From contig JACAFF010000031.1 in NCBI GenBank assembly GCA_013388455.1, forward strand, positions 1 through 52,511: DNA of 52,511 nucleotides. Direction: 5' to 3'. This DNA is from Nitrospirota bacterium (lineage in GTDB: Bacteria > Nitrospirota > Thermodesulfovibrionia > Thermodesulfovibrionales > SM23-35). The position numbers were made by a program, and so were the translations under genes. Positions within the stretch are counted from its first letter, which is position 1; each line of letters opens with the position of its first letter. Below are positions 51,519-52,511 of this stretch, piece by piece. The notes under the pieces are model-generated. The model had not been told where the DNA came from. It did no database searches and worked only from the letters and a program-made list of their open reading frames with translations.

Positions 51519-51754
51519 GTCAACCAAAAAATGCAATTAAAATATGCCCAAATCCAGCGATAAAGAGGTGTCATTCCGAGCGGAGCGAGAAATCTCGTTG
51601 TTTAAGAAAAGATTGCCACTCATCTTTCAGGTGCTCGCAATGACACATATAGCAAGGGATTACGTTGCTTATTGCTGGATTTGAGATACTGATAATTTAA
51701 CAATTACATCGACTTAAAGAAATTTTCGAGCAATGTCTGTATCATTTAGGTTAA
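51519..51754. repeat. TTAACCC-type repeat, copy 3, split by a nested element
   Basis: Left end GTCAACCAAAAAATGCAATT (degenerate) and right end AAAGAAATTTTCGAGCAATG, TCTGTATCATTTAGGTTAA match copies 1 and 2. Length is 236 bp, or about 101 bp once the inserted element at 51549-51683 is removed, in line with the other copies. Confidence 0.6.
51549..51683. repeat. nested 135-bp inverted-repeat element with dispersed core
   Basis: Ends CAAATCCAGCGATAA (51549-51563) and TTATTGCTGGATTTG (51669-51683) are inverted repeats, 14 of 15 matching. Interior carries GTCATTCCGAGCGGAGCGAG, AAATCTCGTTG and later GCTCGCAATGACA, a widespread hairpin-forming bacterial repeat. No ORF. Inserted inside repeat copy 3. 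Confidence 0.65.
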
Positions 51755-51787
51755 AAGCTTGATTTCTTCGCTTATAGGAAAATATCT

Positions 51788-52267
51788 TTAATCCACGATG
51801 AGGTTTTCTGCTCTTAAATCCCCGATAACCACTGTAACTTTATTACCATGTTTGATAAATTTGCCTGGGTTTGCAAAAAAAATGAAATATGTTCTGTTAG
51901 CCTGTATCTGGTTTGTTGTTCGTAAGGCGCCAACTTTTGGTGGACTTGGAACGATAAATTTTGCACCACTTTTCTGATCAACGAGGTAAGGCTTTATTTT
52001 GCGGTCAAACAGATATTTCGCCTTCTCAGAGTTGATTACACGATAGCGAAAGTCGAGCATATAACCTGCAGCCGATAATCTTATGCCTTCAATTATTATC
52101 CCCCATCTTTCTTCTATGCTTTCTTCTGGTTTGGTTATGTTTTTACCTTTTGTTTCATTGAAGGTAGCACAACCGTTTGATATTAACATTGTAAGCCAAA
52201 TGGACATAAACAGAATAACGTGGCATCTTCGAGGAATAGGAATAGTTTTATGCTGATATGTCTGCAT
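51788..52267 (-). CDS. lipoprotein of unknown function
   Basis: 159 residues with signal peptide and lipobox LMLISNGC-type (MSIWLTMLISNGCATF, Cys33 as lipidation site), then a beta-sandwich-like domain (GIIIEGIRLSAAGYMLDFRY, KVTVVIGDLRAENLIVD). Likely anchored in the outer or inner membrane. The ATG at 52267 lies inside a repeat fragment (TTAACTCGAAAAATGCAG) with no ribosome binding site; an internal ATG at 52207 would leave too short an n-region, so the start is uncertain. Confidence 0.65.
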   Translation of the reverse strand: MQTYQHKTIPIPRRCHVILFMSIWLTMLISNGCATFNETKGKNITKPEESIEERWGIIIEGIRLSAAGYMLDFRYRVINSEKAKYLFDRKIKPYLVDQKSGAKFIVPSPPKVGALRTTNQIQANRTYFIFFANPGKFIKHGNKVTVVIGDLRAENLIVD

Positions 52268-52279
52268 TTTTCGAGTTAA
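52256..52279. repeat. TTAACCC-type repeat, end fragment (copy 4)
   Basis: ATGTCTGCATTTTTCGAGTT then AA matches the right end of copy 2 (ATGTCTGCATTATTCGGGTTAA) at 19 of 22 positions. Only this end is present. It provides the start codon of the lipoprotein frame. Confidence 0.5.
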
Positions 52280-52337
52280 ATTTTTTTGCTATAGTTACCG
52301 GTTTTTTCAAATATTGTTTCAAAACGTTTAAGATAAA

Positions 52338-52368
52338 CTCATGCTTCATAACATAATCGAAGCATGAG
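52338..52368. terminator. hairpin, possible terminator of the upstream minus-strand gene
   Basis: Perfect 10-bp stem CTCATGCTTC / GAAGCATGAG with an 11-base loop, 24 bp beyond the stop codon at 52392 on the minus strand. The minus-strand 3' side continues TTTATCTT, a short, impure T run. Could be a weak intrinsic terminator separating the surface protein from the lipoprotein gene. Confidence 0.45.
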
Positions 52369-52391
52369 ATATCTTTACGTCTATGTCTAAC

Positions 52392-52511
52392 CTATTGCAC
52401 AATCATAAACGGATTACTTATGTTGGTAATCGTTGGATTGCTGGTACTGGTGACCCTTATTGTGTAATTTCCGGGTAACTGATTAAAAGGGATACGCCAG
52501 AGATAAGAACC
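52392..52511 (-). CDS. C-terminal end of a surface protein (Kre9/KNH-like module), partial
   Basis: The last 39 codons run in from the window edge: YLWRIPFNQLPGNYTIRVTS, then TSNPTITNISNPFMIVQ and TAG. The pattern W-x-I-P...G-x-Y-x-I-x-V...S-x-x-F-x-I is that of the Ser-Thr-rich Kre9/KNH-type beta domain common in secreted bacterial proteins with repeated modules. The start and most of the gene lie beyond 52511. Confidence 0.65.
   Translation of the reverse strand, partial: GSYLWRIPFNQLPGNYTIRVTSTSNPTITNISNPFMIVQ

Noticed and set aside
1-52511. CRISPR array
   Set aside because: No regularly spaced direct repeats of 23-40 bp and no cas genes were seen anywhere; the repeats at 42422, 46995 and 51519 are kilobases apart.

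Overview
The window looks like a chromosomal contig from a low-GC, Gram-negative, probably anaerobic bacterium. KdsC implies Kdo-containing LPS, and the window also holds an ArnT-like transferase fused to PAP2, a sigma-54 two-component system and a LonB-type protease. The block pheA-hisC-aroF-tyrA-aroA-cmk-plsC-ispH-rpsA-sppA, together with REP-type (RAYT) transposon debris, suggests Nitrospirota (Thermodesulfovibrio-like) or a deltaproteobacterial relative. This placement is inferred from gene content and order; no 16S or marker search was possible.

Region 1 (1-2300): a NodI/NodJ-like ABC-2 exporter pair whose ATPase has a substituted Walker A glycine, then the 5' remnant of a PQQ-dependent sugar dehydrogenase gene. 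Region 2 (2316-9000) is the most unusual part: a string of integron-type attC sites, all in one orientation, separating short mutually unrelated + strand genes, with no integrase in the window. This is a CALIN-like cassette array or the distal part of a sedentary chromosomal integron. Cassettes carry a ThaI-like restriction endonuclease with its methyltransferase, a nucleotidyl-cyclase-fold protein, a broken nuclease-like gene, a cupin killed by one stop codon, a second nuclease-like fragment and two proteins of unknown function. RAYT and IS256-type transposase remnants lie inside and at the edge of the array.

Region 3 (9480-13454): a secreted subtilisin-like protease, a small zinc ribbon protein and a Rossmann-fold protein. 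Region 4 (13559-24039) is a long, tightly packed housekeeping cluster: aromatic amino acid synthesis (pheA, hisC, aroF, tyrA, aroA), then cmk, plsC, ispH, rpsA, sppA and an HU/IHF gene. Region 5 (24290-33607) holds a cobA-hemD fusion, a set of membrane glycosylation genes (PAP2-GT39 fusion, GT2, LPG-synthase-like flippase), a SixA-like phosphatase, a beta-CASP RNase, a radical SAM/B12 protein and a stand-alone LigD phosphoesterase domain.

Region 6 (33701-39158, all minus strand): tRNA-Arg(CCT), a decayed RAYT transposon with intact terminal repeats, a LOG-like protein, a TIGR01212-like radical SAM protein, an exported HAD-like protein and a LonB-type protease. Region 7 (39306-46998): a PAS histidine kinase and NtrC-type regulator, a good sigma-54 promoter before a single-domain response regulator, then kdsC-pgsA-plsY, a TPR/zinc-finger membrane protein and a DUF4388 protein with a GspG-like pseudopilin tail. 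Region 8 (47145-52511): queC, DUF1284 and UPF0158 genes, then a minus-strand group with rmuC, a STAS/winged-helix protein, a lipoprotein and the 3' end of a surface-protein gene. A roughly 90-130 bp repeat family with TTAACCC ends occurs at least three times (plus one end fragment) in the last 10 kb, and one copy is split by a second, unrelated inverted-repeat element.
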